From Halolamina pelagica (GTDB lineage: Archaea > Halobacteriota > Halobacteria > Halobacteriales > Haloferacaceae): a stretch of 64,000 nt of DNA. The stretch spans positions 744,001 to 808,000 of the forward strand of contig NZ_LGUC01000001.1 in NCBI RefSeq assembly GCF_001307315.1. Reading direction: 5' to 3'. Within the stretch, counting starts at the first letter, position 1, and each line of letters starts with the position of its first letter. A program made the translations under genes and the position numbers. The notes under the pieces were generated by a model. That model was not told the origin of the DNA and made no database searches. It saw only the letters and a list, made by a program, of their open reading frames with translations. Positions 43,116 through 52,046 of this stretch are shown here, piece after piece.

Positions 43116-44702
43116 ATGCCAGAGGATAGCGAACACGGTTGGCAGCGACGTGGCGTTCTGAAAGGGATCGGCGCGCTGGGCGCCGCCGCGGGACTCGCGG
43201 GCGTGGGCTCCGCGACGCCGGGGCGGGATCCGGGTCCCAAAGAGGGCGAGGTGCTCGTGGGCGTGTCGGCGACCGCTGACGGCGTCGCCGCGACCGTCGA
43301 GCAGTACGTGCCGGGCAACGCCGAGCTCGTTCACGCCAACGAGACGCTGCGCTACGTCGCAGTGAGCTTCCCCGAGCAGGCGAGCGACGCCGCTCGCCAG
43401 AACTTCGTCGAGGCGGTGACGCAGAAAGATCACGTCAAGTACGCCGAGGCGAACGCGACCCACGAGGCGCTCGCGACGCCGAACGACCCGCAGTTCGGCG
43501 ATCAGTACGCCCCGCAGCAGGTCAACGCGCCGAGCGCGTGGGACACGACGTTCGGCGACTCCTCGGTCACCATCGCCGTCGTCGACACCGGGGCGCAGTA
43601 CGACCACCCGGACCTCTCGGGCAACTACGCCTCCGACCCCGGCCGGGATTTCGTCGATGCCGACTCCGACCCGTACCCCGACGTACCGCAGGACGAGTAC
43701 CACGCGACCCACGTCTCCGGCTGCGCGGCGGCCGTCGTGGACAACGGCACCGGCGTCGCGGGCCAGGGGAACTCCACGCTGATCAACGGCCGCGCGCTGG
43801 ACGAGAACGGCAGCGGCTCCACCGCCGACATCGCCGACGCGATCGAGTGGGCCGCCGACCAGGGCGCCGACGTGATCAACCTCAGCCTCGGCGGCGGCGG
43901 GTACACTGACACGATGAAGAACGCGGTGAGCTACGCGACCACAAACGGCGCGCTGGTCGTCGCCGCGGCCGGGAACGACGGCTCCTCGTCGGTCTCCTAC
44001 CCAGCAGCCTACTCCGAGTGCGTCGCGGTCTCGGCCGTCGACGACAGCGAGAACCTCGCGTCGTTCTCCCAGTACGGCGACTCGGTCGAACTCGCCGCGC
44101 CGGGCGTCGACGTGCTCTCGACGACGACCGAGACCCGCGGGAGCTACGAACGGCTCTCGGGCACCTCGATGGCGTGTCCGGTGGTCTCCGGCGTCGCCGG
44201 CCTCACGCTCGCGCAGTGGGATCTCTCGAACAGCGACCTCCGGAGCCACCTGAAGAACACGGCCGCCGACATCGGGCTCCCCGACACGCAACAGGGCAGC
44301 GGGCAGGTAGACGCCGCGGCGGCGGTCACCACCGAACCCGGCAGCGGCGACGGCGGCGGCGGCGGTGACGGCGGGTCGGGCGACTCCACGTCGTCGTCGG
44401 TCAGCGGAACTCTCGACGGCTACTGGGACTACGACGACTACAGCTACGGCTGGAACTACGACAGCCCCTCGCAGGTCGTGATCGAACTCGACGGCCCCAG
44501 CGACGCCGACTTCGACCTCTACGTCAACACGGGCACCACCGCGAACGCGACGCCCAGCGACTACGACTACGGCTCCTACACGACCGACAGCCAGGAGTCG
44601 ATCACGATCGACAGCCCCGACGACTCGACGGCGATGCAGGTCGACGTGGACTCCTACAGCGGGTCGGGGAGCTACACTGTGACGATCACCGAGTACCAGT
44701 AG
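43116..44702 (+). CDS. Halolysin-type subtilisin-like serine protease (S8)
   Basis: A 528-residue exported protease. Tat signal RRGVLKGIGALGAAAGLAGV (11-30), then an I9-type propeptide to about residue 120, and the catalytic domain with Asp157 (AVVDTGA), His196 (YHATHVSG), Asn287 (AAAGNDG) and Ser351 (SGTSMACP). A Gly/Ser/Asp linker near 405-425 leads to a C-terminal PPC-like domain. ATG 43116 starts just before the Tat motif; an ATG 30 nt upstream is also in frame and cannot be excluded. Likely digests extracellular protein in salt. Confidence 0.93.
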   Translation: MPEDSEHGWQRRGVLKGIGALGAAAGLAGVGSATPGRDPGPKEGEVLVGVSATADGVAATVEQYVPGNAELVHANETLRYVAVSFPEQASDAARQNFVEAVTQKDHVKYAEANATHEALATPNDPQFGDQYAPQQVNAPSAWDTTFGDSSVTIAVVDTGAQYDHPDLSGNYASDPGRDFVDADSDPYPDVPQDEYHATHVSGCAAAVVDNGTGVAGQGNSTLINGRALDENGSGSTADIADAIEWAADQGADVINLSLGGGGYTDTMKNAVSYATTNGALVVAAAGNDGSSSVSYPAAYSECVAVSAVDDSENLASFSQYGDSVELAAPGVDVLSTTTETRGSYERLSGTSMACPVVSGVAGLTLAQWDLSNSDLRSHLKNTAADIGLPDTQQGSGQVDAAAAVTTEPGSGDGGGGGDGGSGDSTSSSVSGTLDGYWDYDDYSYGWNYDSPSQVVIELDGPSDADFDLYVNTGTTANATPSDYDYGSYTTDSQESITIDSPDDSTAMQVDVDSYSGSGSYTVTITEYQ

Positions 44703-44994
44703 CGACCAGAAATCGCCGGGTGGGCGGAACCCGGCGGGCGGCCGGCGATGGTGGGTCAGACAGCCAACACACCGCCGGTCACCCGACGCCTTCTCTCTCG
44801 TACCGCATCCAGTGTTCGAGTTGTCGGCGATACCACGCCACGTTGGTGATGCCGCCGCACGTACTCTGGCGACACCCGTTCACACCCGAACGTTCGGGGA
44901 CGGGCTTACTGCCCGACGGGATCGGGACCTCCGCAACCGTCGCTGGCGGTCGAGAGCCCCAGACCTATTAGCCGCCGCCGCCAACCCCGGTGTA
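44703..44994. other. Intergenic region, nothing recognised
   Basis: 292 nt between the protease and the rhomboid gene. Reading frames here are Arg-rich with no motif or start-site support. I see no repeat, hairpin or RNA gene that stands out. Confidence 0.4.
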
Positions 44995-45888
44995 ATGGCG
45001 ACCTGCGACGAGTGTGGCAAGCAAGAGAACATGCCGTACGAGTGCCGCCGCTGTGGCGGCACGTTCTGTGCGGACCACCGACTCCCGGAGAACCACGACT
45101 GTCCGGGGCTGGAGTGGGACGACCCGGTCGGCGTGTTCAACCAGGCCGAGGAGCGTGACGCCGGGGCGAGTCAGGGGAGCCGTGCCGGCCTCCGACGCCG
45201 TGCCCGGTCGATCTGGCGGAGCTACGTCCAGAACAACGCGACGTTCGTGTTCCTGCTGTTGATGTGGGTGACCTGGGTCACCCAACTGCTGGTCCGAAAT
45301 CTGGTCTCGCCCGAGCTCGAGGCCACGCTGTTCGTGCTCCGCTCGACCCACCCGGAGTACGTCTGGACGTGGATCACTTCGGTGTTCGCCCACGGCGGTA
45401 TCTTCCACATCGCGGCCAACAGCATCGGGATCTTCTTCTTCGGCCAGGTGGTCGAGCGCCGAATCGGCACCAAGCGCTTCGTGGCGCTGTTTCTCGCCTC
45501 TGGCGCCGTCGCCGGCCTCGCCCAGATCGGCGCGAGCATCCTGCTCTCGCCGGCGGTCGCGACCGGCGTCGTCGGCGCCTCCGGGGCGCTGCTGGCGATC
45601 ATGGGCGTCTTGACGATCCTGAACCCCGGGCTCACGGTGTATCTCTACTTCTTCCTCCCGGTGCCGATCTGGGCGCTGACCATCGGCTTCGCCGCGCTGA
45701 GCCTGCTCCAGGGGTTCGGACAGGTCGGCGGCGGCGCCGGCATCGCCCACTGGGCCCACCTGGCCGGGCTGGCGATCGGGCTGATCTACGGGCTGTACGT
45801 CCAGGACCAGATCGAACCGCCCCGCCAACTCCAGTTCGGCGGCGGCGGCCCGGGCGGCCCCGGACGCCGGGGCGGCGGCCGGTTCTGA
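44995..45888 (+). CDS. Rhomboid intramembrane protease with AN1-type zinc finger
   Basis: 297 residues. The N-terminus (1-40) is an AN1 zinc finger: Cys4, Cys7, Cys18, Cys21, Cys26, His29, His35, Cys37. Residues about 80-270 are the rhomboid core of six helices with catalytic Ser196 (GASGALLAIMG) and His255 (HWAHLAGLAIG), plus HIAANSIGIFFFG. The C-terminal tail is Gly-rich. The domain pairing is that reported for Haloferax RhoII, which affects S-layer glycosylation; whether the same holds here is inference. Endonuclease V follows after 3 nt. Confidence 0.88.
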   Translation: MATCDECGKQENMPYECRRCGGTFCADHRLPENHDCPGLEWDDPVGVFNQAEERDAGASQGSRAGLRRRARSIWRSYVQNNATFVFLLLMWVTWVTQLLVRNLVSPELEATLFVLRSTHPEYVWTWITSVFAHGGIFHIAANSIGIFFFGQVVERRIGTKRFVALFLASGAVAGLAQIGASILLSPAVATGVVGASGALLAIMGVLTILNPGLTVYLYFFLPVPIWALTIGFAALSLLQGFGQVGGGAGIAHWAHLAGLAIGLIYGLYVQDQIEPPRQLQFGGGGPGGPGRRGGGRF

Positions 45889-45891
45889 CCC

Positions 45892-46686
45892 GTGGCGCTG
45901 GACCGCCCCGAGTTCCGGCCCGATCCCGCGCTCTCGCGCGACGCGATGGAGACACTCCAGCGTGACATCGCCGACGCTGCCACGTTCGCCGACGACCTGC
46001 CGTTCGATCCCGACACCGTCGCCGTCGACGGCCCCGTCGAGGCCGACGCGAGCGGGACCGAGCGGCTCGGCGCGAGCAGCGACGCGCCGGTGATCGTCGG
46101 CGTCGATCAGGCGTTCCTCGACGACCGCGCGGTGTCGGCGATCGTCGCGATCCAGGACGGCGCCGTGATCGAGCGCGCTCACGCCGTGACGCCTCTGGAG
46201 ATCCCGTACATCCCCGGACTCCTCGCGTTCCGTGAGGGCGGCCCGATCCTCGCGGCGTTCGAGACGCTCTCGGTCGAGCCAGACCTCGCGGTGTTCGACG
46301 GCTCCGGCCGGATCCACTTCCGGCAGGCCGGCATCGCGACCCACGTCGGCGTGGCGCTCGACCTGCCGAGTATCGGCGTCGCGAAGAAGCTGCTCTGCGG
46401 CGAGCCGGCCGAGCCGGTCGACGACCGACCGGCGGGCTGGTCGACGCCGATCGAGGCAGATGGAACTGTCGAAGCGCCCGATAGTACCGTGATCGGCTAC
46501 GCCTATCAGTCCCGGCAGTGGGACCGCGACCAGTCGATCAACCCCCTCTACGTCTCGCCGGGCCACCGCGTCTCGGCGGCGACGACGCGTGACCTCGTCG
46601 ACGCGCTCTGTGCGGGGTACAAGCTCCCCGAACCCACGCGGCTCGCCGATCGGAACGCCGACGACACGAAAGCGGCGCTCGGCTGA
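45892..46686 (+). CDS. nfi: Endonuclease V (GTG start)
   Basis: Cleaves DNA (or inosine-containing RNA) one base from deaminated purines. 264 residues; the catalytic acidic residues lie in APVIVGVDQAFLDD and LAVFDGSGRIHFRQAG. The strand-separating segment IPYIPGLLAFREGGPIL and the late PSIGVAKKLLCG are family hallmarks. GTG at 45892 gives a sensible acidic N-terminus and sits 3 nt after the rhomboid stop, so both are co-transcribed. Confidence 0.93.
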   Translation: MALDRPEFRPDPALSRDAMETLQRDIADAATFADDLPFDPDTVAVDGPVEADASGTERLGASSDAPVIVGVDQAFLDDRAVSAIVAIQDGAVIERAHAVTPLEIPYIPGLLAFREGGPILAAFETLSVEPDLAVFDGSGRIHFRQAGIATHVGVALDLPSIGVAKKLLCGEPAEPVDDRPAGWSTPIEADGTVEAPDSTVIGYAYQSRQWDRDQSINPLYVSPGHRVSAATTRDLVDALCAGYKLPEPTRLADRNADDTKAALG

Positions 46687-46772
46687 GCCGCCGGGGCGAT
46701 CGGCGCGGCTCGCTGCCGCCCGCCCGGCTTCCTTTGCGCACACTTAACCCTCGGCCGAACCAGCACGTAGCT

Positions 46773-47603
46773 ATGCGACCGGAGACGGTGCTGATCACTG
46801 GCTGTTCGTCCGGCATCGGCCGCGCCACCGCCGAGGCGTTCCTCGACGACGGGTGGACGGTGTACGCGACGGCCCGGGACACCGACGACCTCGACGCGCT
46901 CGCCGATCGAGAGAACTGCGTCGTCGACGAACTCGACGTGACCGACGACAGCGACGTGCGCAACGTCGTCAACCGGATGCTCCGCAACGACGACCGGATC
47001 GACTGTCTCGTCAACAACGCCGGGTACGCCCAGTTCGGACCGACCGAGGAGCTGCCCGTCGACGCCGTCGCGGACCAGTTCGCGGTGAACGTGTACGGCC
47101 CCCACCGACTCACGCGTGCGGTGCTCCCGCATATGCGCGAGGCGGGCGAGGGGACCGTCGTGAACGTCTCGTCGGTGGCCGGCCGAGTGTCGATGCCCGG
47201 CGGCGGCGCCTACTCGGGCTCGAAGTTCGCGCTCGAGGCGATGACCGACGCGCTGCGCTGGGAGGTCGAGGGCCACGGTATCGACGCCGTGCTCGTCGAG
47301 CCCGGCCCGGTCGAGACGCAGTTCACCGACCGCGCGAACGAGGAATCGGACCGGACGGAACGGACCGGCGCCTACGAGTGGTTCTGGTCGATGTTCGAGG
47401 ACACCGAGGCGGTCGGCGGCGGCGGGACCGGCGCGGTCGAGCCCGAGCGCGTCGCGACGACGATCGTCGACGCCGCCAACCTCACGGACCCGCCCGCGCG
47501 GATGCCCGTTGGGCGGCTGGCGGAGCTGCTGGTGAAGTCACGATACCTCCCCGACTCGGTGGTGGATCTCGCGATCCGGTTCGCGCGCAAACGGCTGGCG
47601 TAG
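46773..47603 (+). CDS. SDR family oxidoreductase
   Basis: A 276-residue short-chain dehydrogenase: the NAD(P)-binding ETVLITGCSSGIGRATAEAF at the N-terminus, DCLVNNAGYAQFGPTE (NNAG), a VVNVSSVAGRVSMPG Ser and the YSGSKFALEAM (YxxxK) active site. PGPVETQFTDRANEE follows. The Cys in the TGxxxGIG loop is a mild variant. Substrate unknown. Start ATG at 46773; convergent with the ArsA gene, stops 14 nt apart. Confidence 0.9.
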   Translation: MRPETVLITGCSSGIGRATAEAFLDDGWTVYATARDTDDLDALADRENCVVDELDVTDDSDVRNVVNRMLRNDDRIDCLVNNAGYAQFGPTEELPVDAVADQFAVNVYGPHRLTRAVLPHMREAGEGTVVNVSSVAGRVSMPGGGAYSGSKFALEAMTDALRWEVEGHGIDAVLVEPGPVETQFTDRANEESDRTERTGAYEWFWSMFEDTEAVGGGGTGAVEPERVATTIVDAANLTDPPARMPVGRLAELLVKSRYLPDSVVDLAIRFARKRLA

Positions 47604-47617
47604 CGCGACCGATCCTT

Positions 47618-48739
47618 TCAGTCCAGACAGGCCGCAACGACGCGCAGCGCCGCCTCGCCGCGCACGTCGTCGGCCAGCAGCGGCACGCGCTTGACGTCCC
47701 GGCCGCGGTAGAGGTCGCTGGCTCGACCCAGCGCGTCCTGCTGGACGTTCCAGCGGCGCTGGCAGAACGCACAGTTCTCGAGGTTCGGCGTGACGATCCA
47801 GTCGTCGTCGACGGCGTCCAGGTCCGCCACGTCGGCGGGGTCCTCCATCACGCGGTTGACGACCAGCGTGCTCACGGGAATGTCGAACTCGTCCAGGCGT
47901 TCGACGAGGCGTTCGGACTCCACGACGCTCATCGTTTCTGGCACCATCACCACCCGGAAGTCAGTCCGGGATGGGTCACGCAGAATGCCTCGCAGCCGCT
48001 CGATGCGTTCTTTGAGCTCGTCGAGATCCTGCTGGCCCGCGGCGTCGCCGTCCTCGCCGCCGCCGAACATCCCCTTCAGGCCGTCCATCATCCCGGAGAA
48101 CTGCTGGCGGAGCTTCACCATCCGGCCGACCATCGTGTCGAGCATCTCCGGCAGCTGGAGCAGGCGCAGCGTGTGGCCCGTCGGCGCGGTGTCGACGACG
48201 ACGCGGTCGAACCGCGGGTCGTCCATGTGTTCGATCAGCTTCTGCATCGCCGCCGCCTCGTCGGCGCCGGGCATCGTGCCGCCGAGCAGCGACTCCATCC
48301 CGGCGCCGTCGCCGAGCATCCCCGCGAGGTCGCCGACGGGACCTTCCTCCTGCTGAGCCGCGAAAAATCCCTCCTCCATCGCGGCGTCGGGGTCGATCTC
48401 GACGCCCCACAGCGGCACGTCCTCCCGGAGCCGGCTCGGGTGGGCCGGGATGTCGACGTCGAGCGTGTCCGACAGCGAGTGGGCCGGGTCGGTGGAGACG
48501 ACGAGCGTCTTGGTGCCCGCCGCGGCGGAGGCAAGCGCCGTCGCGGCCGCACAGGTCGTCTTCCCGACGCCGCCTTTCCCGCCGTAGAGGACGTACTCCG
48601 GCGCGTCGACGCGCTCAGGGAGTGCCGTCTCCGTGTCCAGTGTCTCGGGGGACGCGTGGTCGTCGTGGGCGGACGACTCCACGTCGATTGACTCGTCGTC
48701 CTCGACCGAATCGACCGGCTCCACGTCGATTTCGCTCAT
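47618..48739 (-). CDS. ArsA/Get3 family ATPase
   Basis: A 373-residue soluble P-loop ATPase. After an acidic 45-residue head, the deviant Walker A is GGKGGVGKTTCAAATAL (Lys60) and switch I is STDPAHSLSD. Switch II is VVDTAPTGHTLRLLQLPEML, and the Get3-type motif ENCAFCQRRWNVQQDAL carries a CxxC that could bridge a dimer through zinc. No arsB or arsR gene is near, so a tail-anchored-protein or general membrane-protein role is as likely as arsenite efflux. Confidence 0.88.
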   Translation of the reverse strand: MSEIDVEPVDSVEDDESIDVESSAHDDHASPETLDTETALPERVDAPEYVLYGGKGGVGKTTCAAATALASAAAGTKTLVVSTDPAHSLSDTLDVDIPAHPSRLREDVPLWGVEIDPDAAMEEGFFAAQQEEGPVGDLAGMLGDGAGMESLLGGTMPGADEAAAMQKLIEHMDDPRFDRVVVDTAPTGHTLRLLQLPEMLDTMVGRMVKLRQQFSGMMDGLKGMFGGGEDGDAAGQQDLDELKERIERLRGILRDPSRTDFRVVMVPETMSVVESERLVERLDEFDIPVSTLVVNRVMEDPADVADLDAVDDDWIVTPNLENCAFCQRRWNVQQDALGRASDLYRGRDVKRVPLLADDVRGEAALRVVAACLD

Positions 48740-48788
48740 TGGCGGCTCTCGGCGGCGGGGACTTGTGTGTCTCTCGGTCCGGAGCCGG

Positions 48789-49682
48789 TCAGCCCTCCCA
48801 GTCGGTCGGGACGTACTGCTCGAAGCCGGGCTCCGGCTCGGCCCCCAGCGGCCGAAACGCGCGCTGGCCGTCGACCCGGAACTCGGCGATCGTCGACGCC
48901 GCCGTCCCGGTGAGATGGCCCACGAACGCCATCGCCAGCGGGTACGCCACGTCGTGGCGGGCGGGATTCGTGGGGATGACTCCGTACTCGTTACGCAGCA
49001 GCGCCGGCGGGTCGTCGATCCCACGGTCGACGTGGGGCGTCAGTGACCCCTCCCGCACCGTCAGGAAAGTGCCCCGGTCGGTCAGCGTGTACGCCCCCAG
49101 CTGCTCGGCGACGGTGAGCGTGTCGCCCATCCCCTGTCCGGTCTCGCGGTACCAGTCGCCGGCCGGGTCGCGGTCGGCCGCCGCCCAGATGCGCTGCTCG
49201 CGGATGTGGGTGCCCGAGCGGTCGCCCCGGGAGACGAACGGCGCTTCGGCCTCGGCGACGGCGCGGAAGGCCTGGACCGGGTCCAACCCCGCGGCGTCAG
49301 CCGGGTCGTCGGGCGGCCCGACGAGGAGGAAGTCGTTGACCATCAGCCGCCGGCGGTTGAGCCCGTGCCCGGAGCGGAGGAACGCGTCTTCGAGCGGGCG
49401 GGCGTGGACCACCACCACGTCACAGTCGCCGCTGCGGGCAGTCTCCAGCGAGCCGCTGGTGCCGCGGGGAAGCATCCGGACCGACGCGCCGAACGCTCGC
49501 TCGAACCCGGGGACGACGGCGTCGAGCAGGCCGCTGTCGTACGCCGTCGTCGCCGTCGCGAGGGTGAGCGTCCCCGCACCGTCGAACGCCTCGGCGTTCG
49601 CGGCGCCGGGATCGCCGCCACAGCCCGCGAGCGTCAGCGCCCCGCCGACGCCGACAGCCCGGAGGTAGTCCCGCCGATCCAT
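48789..49682 (-). CDS. Tungstate/molybdate-type ABC substrate-binding lipoprotein (TupA-like), orphan
   Basis: A 297-residue exported protein: Tat signal with lipobox (RRDYLRAVGVGGALTLAGC), then the TupA-type oxyanion-binding core: LATATTAYDSGLLDAVVPGFER, GSLETARSGDCDVVVVHARPLED, NDFLLVGPPDDPADAAGL, and APFVSRGDRSGTHIREQRIW. These are the residues that hold tungstate in this family. No tupB permease or tupC ATPase lies next to it, so its partners must be elsewhere. Start ATG at 49682. Confidence 0.85.
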   Translation of the reverse strand: MDRRDYLRAVGVGGALTLAGCGGDPGAANAEAFDGAGTLTLATATTAYDSGLLDAVVPGFERAFGASVRMLPRGTSGSLETARSGDCDVVVVHARPLEDAFLRSGHGLNRRRLMVNDFLLVGPPDDPADAAGLDPVQAFRAVAEAEAPFVSRGDRSGTHIREQRIWAAADRDPAGDWYRETGQGMGDTLTVAEQLGAYTLTDRGTFLTVREGSLTPHVDRGIDDPPALLRNEYGVIPTNPARHDVAYPLAMAFVGHLTGTAASTIAEFRVDGQRAFRPLGAEPEPGFEQYVPTDWEG

Positions 49683-49791
49683 ACTGAGACAACCGCCCGA
49701 AGTTACAAATAATCACTGGAGTAGCCAAAATCAGTTTCACCGCGCCGCAGCCGACCACAAGCCACATCGTTCTGCGACGGCGACGCCCGCT

Positions 49792-50430
49792 GTGCAGCGA
49801 CGCGCTCGTGTGGCACTCGGGGCGACGGTTCTCCTGATCGTCGGCCTCGGTGCCGTGCTCACTTCGCCCCGGTGGGTGCTGACGCGGCTGGACTGGCTGG
49901 CCGCCGATTCCGTGCGGTTCACCGCCGCGTTGGTCGCGCTGGCGCTCGTGCGGCCGCTGCTCGCGTGGCCCACCACGCTCATCGCCGTCGTCGTCGGCTA
50001 CGGCTGGGGGCTCCGCGGGCTCCCGGTCGCGCTGGCGCTGATCGCGCTCACGAGCGTCCCGCCGTTCCTGCTCGCCGGCCGCTCGGCCGGCGGCGGCCGG
50101 GTCGCGACGGCGGGCGCGCGCGCCGTCGACGCAACCGGTGACCTCCGAGGGGTGATCGTCAGCCGCCTGCTCCCGGCGCCGTCAGACGTGGTCTCGGTCG
50201 GGATCGGGCTCTCGGGCGTCCCGTTGCGGGCGTTTCTCGTCGGCACGACAGTCGGTGAACTGCCGTGGGCGTTCGCGGGCGTCGTGGCCGGTGGCTCGAT
50301 CCAGCGCGTGCTCCGGAAGGGGTTGAGGGCGGTGATCGAGCCGCAACTGATCCTCGCCGCGGCGATCGCCGCGCTGCTGTTGCTCGCTGGGCCGGCGTAC
50401 CGCCAGCTCCGGGGTCCGGAGCCGCGCTAG
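49792..50430 (+). CDS. VTT/DedA-like (TVP38/TMEM64) membrane protein
   Basis: A 212-residue protein with five to six helices and the VTT (SNARE-associated) domain: VVGYGWGLRGLPVALALIALTS, then PPFLLAGRSAGG and the conserved RLLPAPSDVVSVGIGLSGVPLRAFLVGT (residues about 125-150), the re-entrant segment of DedA/TVP38 proteins. These may act as lipid scramblases or undecaprenyl/dolichyl-phosphate flippases. The GTG at 49792 is the most plausible start. It is convergent with gpmI, the two stops about 2 nt apart. Confidence 0.75.
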   Translation: MQRRARVALGATVLLIVGLGAVLTSPRWVLTRLDWLAADSVRFTAALVALALVRPLLAWPTTLIAVVVGYGWGLRGLPVALALIALTSVPPFLLAGRSAGGGRVATAGARAVDATGDLRGVIVSRLLPAPSDVVSVGIGLSGVPLRAFLVGTTVGELPWAFAGVVAGGSIQRVLRKGLRAVIEPQLILAAAIAALLLLAGPAYRQLRGPEPR

Positions 50431-50431
50431 C

Positions 50432-51960
50432 TCACTCGAACAGCGACTCGCCGGTCATCTCGTCGGGCTGGGGCATCCCCAACAGGGAGAGGATCGTCGG
50501 CGCCACGTCGGGCAACGAGCCTCCCTCCCGGATCGCCCGGCCGTGGGCGTCGCCCTCGGGCGAGACGTAGATCACCGGGACTGGGTTGAACGTGTGGGCG
50601 GTGTGGGGCGACTCGGGCGTCCCCATGTCGTCGGCATTGCCGTGGTCCGCCGTCACGAGCAGGTGTGCCCCCACTTCCGCGAGCACGTCCGCGAGCCGAC
50701 CCAGTTCGCGGTCGACCGCTTCGATCGCCGCCACGGCCGCGTCGAAGTCGCCCGTGTGACCAACCATGTCCGGGTTCGCGTAGTTCAACACGAGTGCGTC
50801 AGGCTGGGGATCACCCTCGGCGACGGCTGCGACGGCGGCGTCGGTCACCTCCGCCGCGGACATCTCGGGCTGGTGGTCGTAGGTGGGGACGTCCGGCGAG
50901 GCGACGATCCGGCGCTGCTCGCCCGCGAACGGACGGTCCCGGCCGCCGTTGAAGAAGTAGGTGACGTGGGGTTCCTTCTCGCTCTCGGCGACCCGCAGCT
51001 GGGCCATCCCCGCGTCGGCCCACAGCTCGCCCAGTGTGCGCTCGGGCTCGTTCGGCGGGAACGCGACCGGGAACGGGTACGTCTCCTCGTAGCGGGTCAT
51101 CGTCGTCAACCGAACGTCGGGGCGGTCGAGGGTGAACGGCCACTCGTCAGTTCCCACCCCACCCAACAGCCGACAGAGCTGGCGGGCCCGATCGGCTCGG
51201 AAGTTGAACACGATCACCGCGTCACCGTCTTCGACCGGGGCGCGCCACTGACCAGCGTCGGCTCCACGAACTCGTCGGTCTCCCCGCGCTCGTAGCTCTC
51301 TTCGACGGCGGCCACTGCGGAGTCGGTTTCGTATCGCGCATCTCGGTTTACGATGGCGTCGTACGCCTTCCGCGTGCGCTCCCAGTTGTGGTCCCGGTCC
51401 ATCGCGTAGTACCGGCCCGTGACGGTGGCGACGTGGCCGGTTTCGTGCTGTTCGATCGTGCGCTGCAGGTCGGCGAGGTAGTCAGCGCCGCTTTTCGGCG
51501 GCGTGTCGCGGCCGTCGGTGAACGCGTGGGTGACGGCGTCGACGCCGCGTTCGGCTGCCAGTTCGATCAGTGCGTGGAGGTGGGACTGATCCGAGTGGAC
51601 GCCGCCGTCGCTGACGAGGCCCGCGAAGTGGACCCGGCCGCCGGTGTCGGCGGCGTGCTCGAACGCCGCCGCGATGGCGTCGATCTCGCCCAGTTCGTTC
51701 TCGGCGATGGTGTCGTTGATCCGCGTGAACGGCTGTTTGACCACCCGGCCGGCGCCGAGATGCATGTGGCCGACTTCGCTGTTGCCCATCTGTCCCTCGG
51801 GGAGGCCGACCCGGCGGCCGTGGGCGGTCATCGTCCCGAACGCCCCGGCCTCACGAAGCGCGTCGAAGTTCGGCGTCGCCGCGGCGCCGACGGCGTCCCG
51901 ACCTGACTGATCGTCGGGCGCGAGCCCCCAGCCGTCCAGGATCACGAGTGCAGCGTCCAT
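50432..51960 (-). CDS. gpmI: Phosphoglycerate mutase, cofactor-independent (one apparent frameshift)
   Basis: Interconverts 3- and 2-phosphoglycerate in glycolysis and gluconeogenesis. About 509 residues after adding one base at the G run 51237-51240: N-terminal MDAALVILDGWG with the metal Asp, catalytic Ser61 in GQMGNSEVGHMHLGAG, and HAFTDGRDTPPKSG. In the second part come FNFRADRARQLCRLL, NYANPDMVGHTG and LLVTADHGNADDMG. An essential enzyme would not be expected as a pseudogene, supporting a base-call error. Confidence 0.94.
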
Positions 51961-52046
51961 GGCAGAACGATCGGGTGGCCGGCGTATCACGCCTTCGGTG
52001 CAGCCAAAGACACATACCTGTTCGCGCGAAACGGATCGGCAGACGA

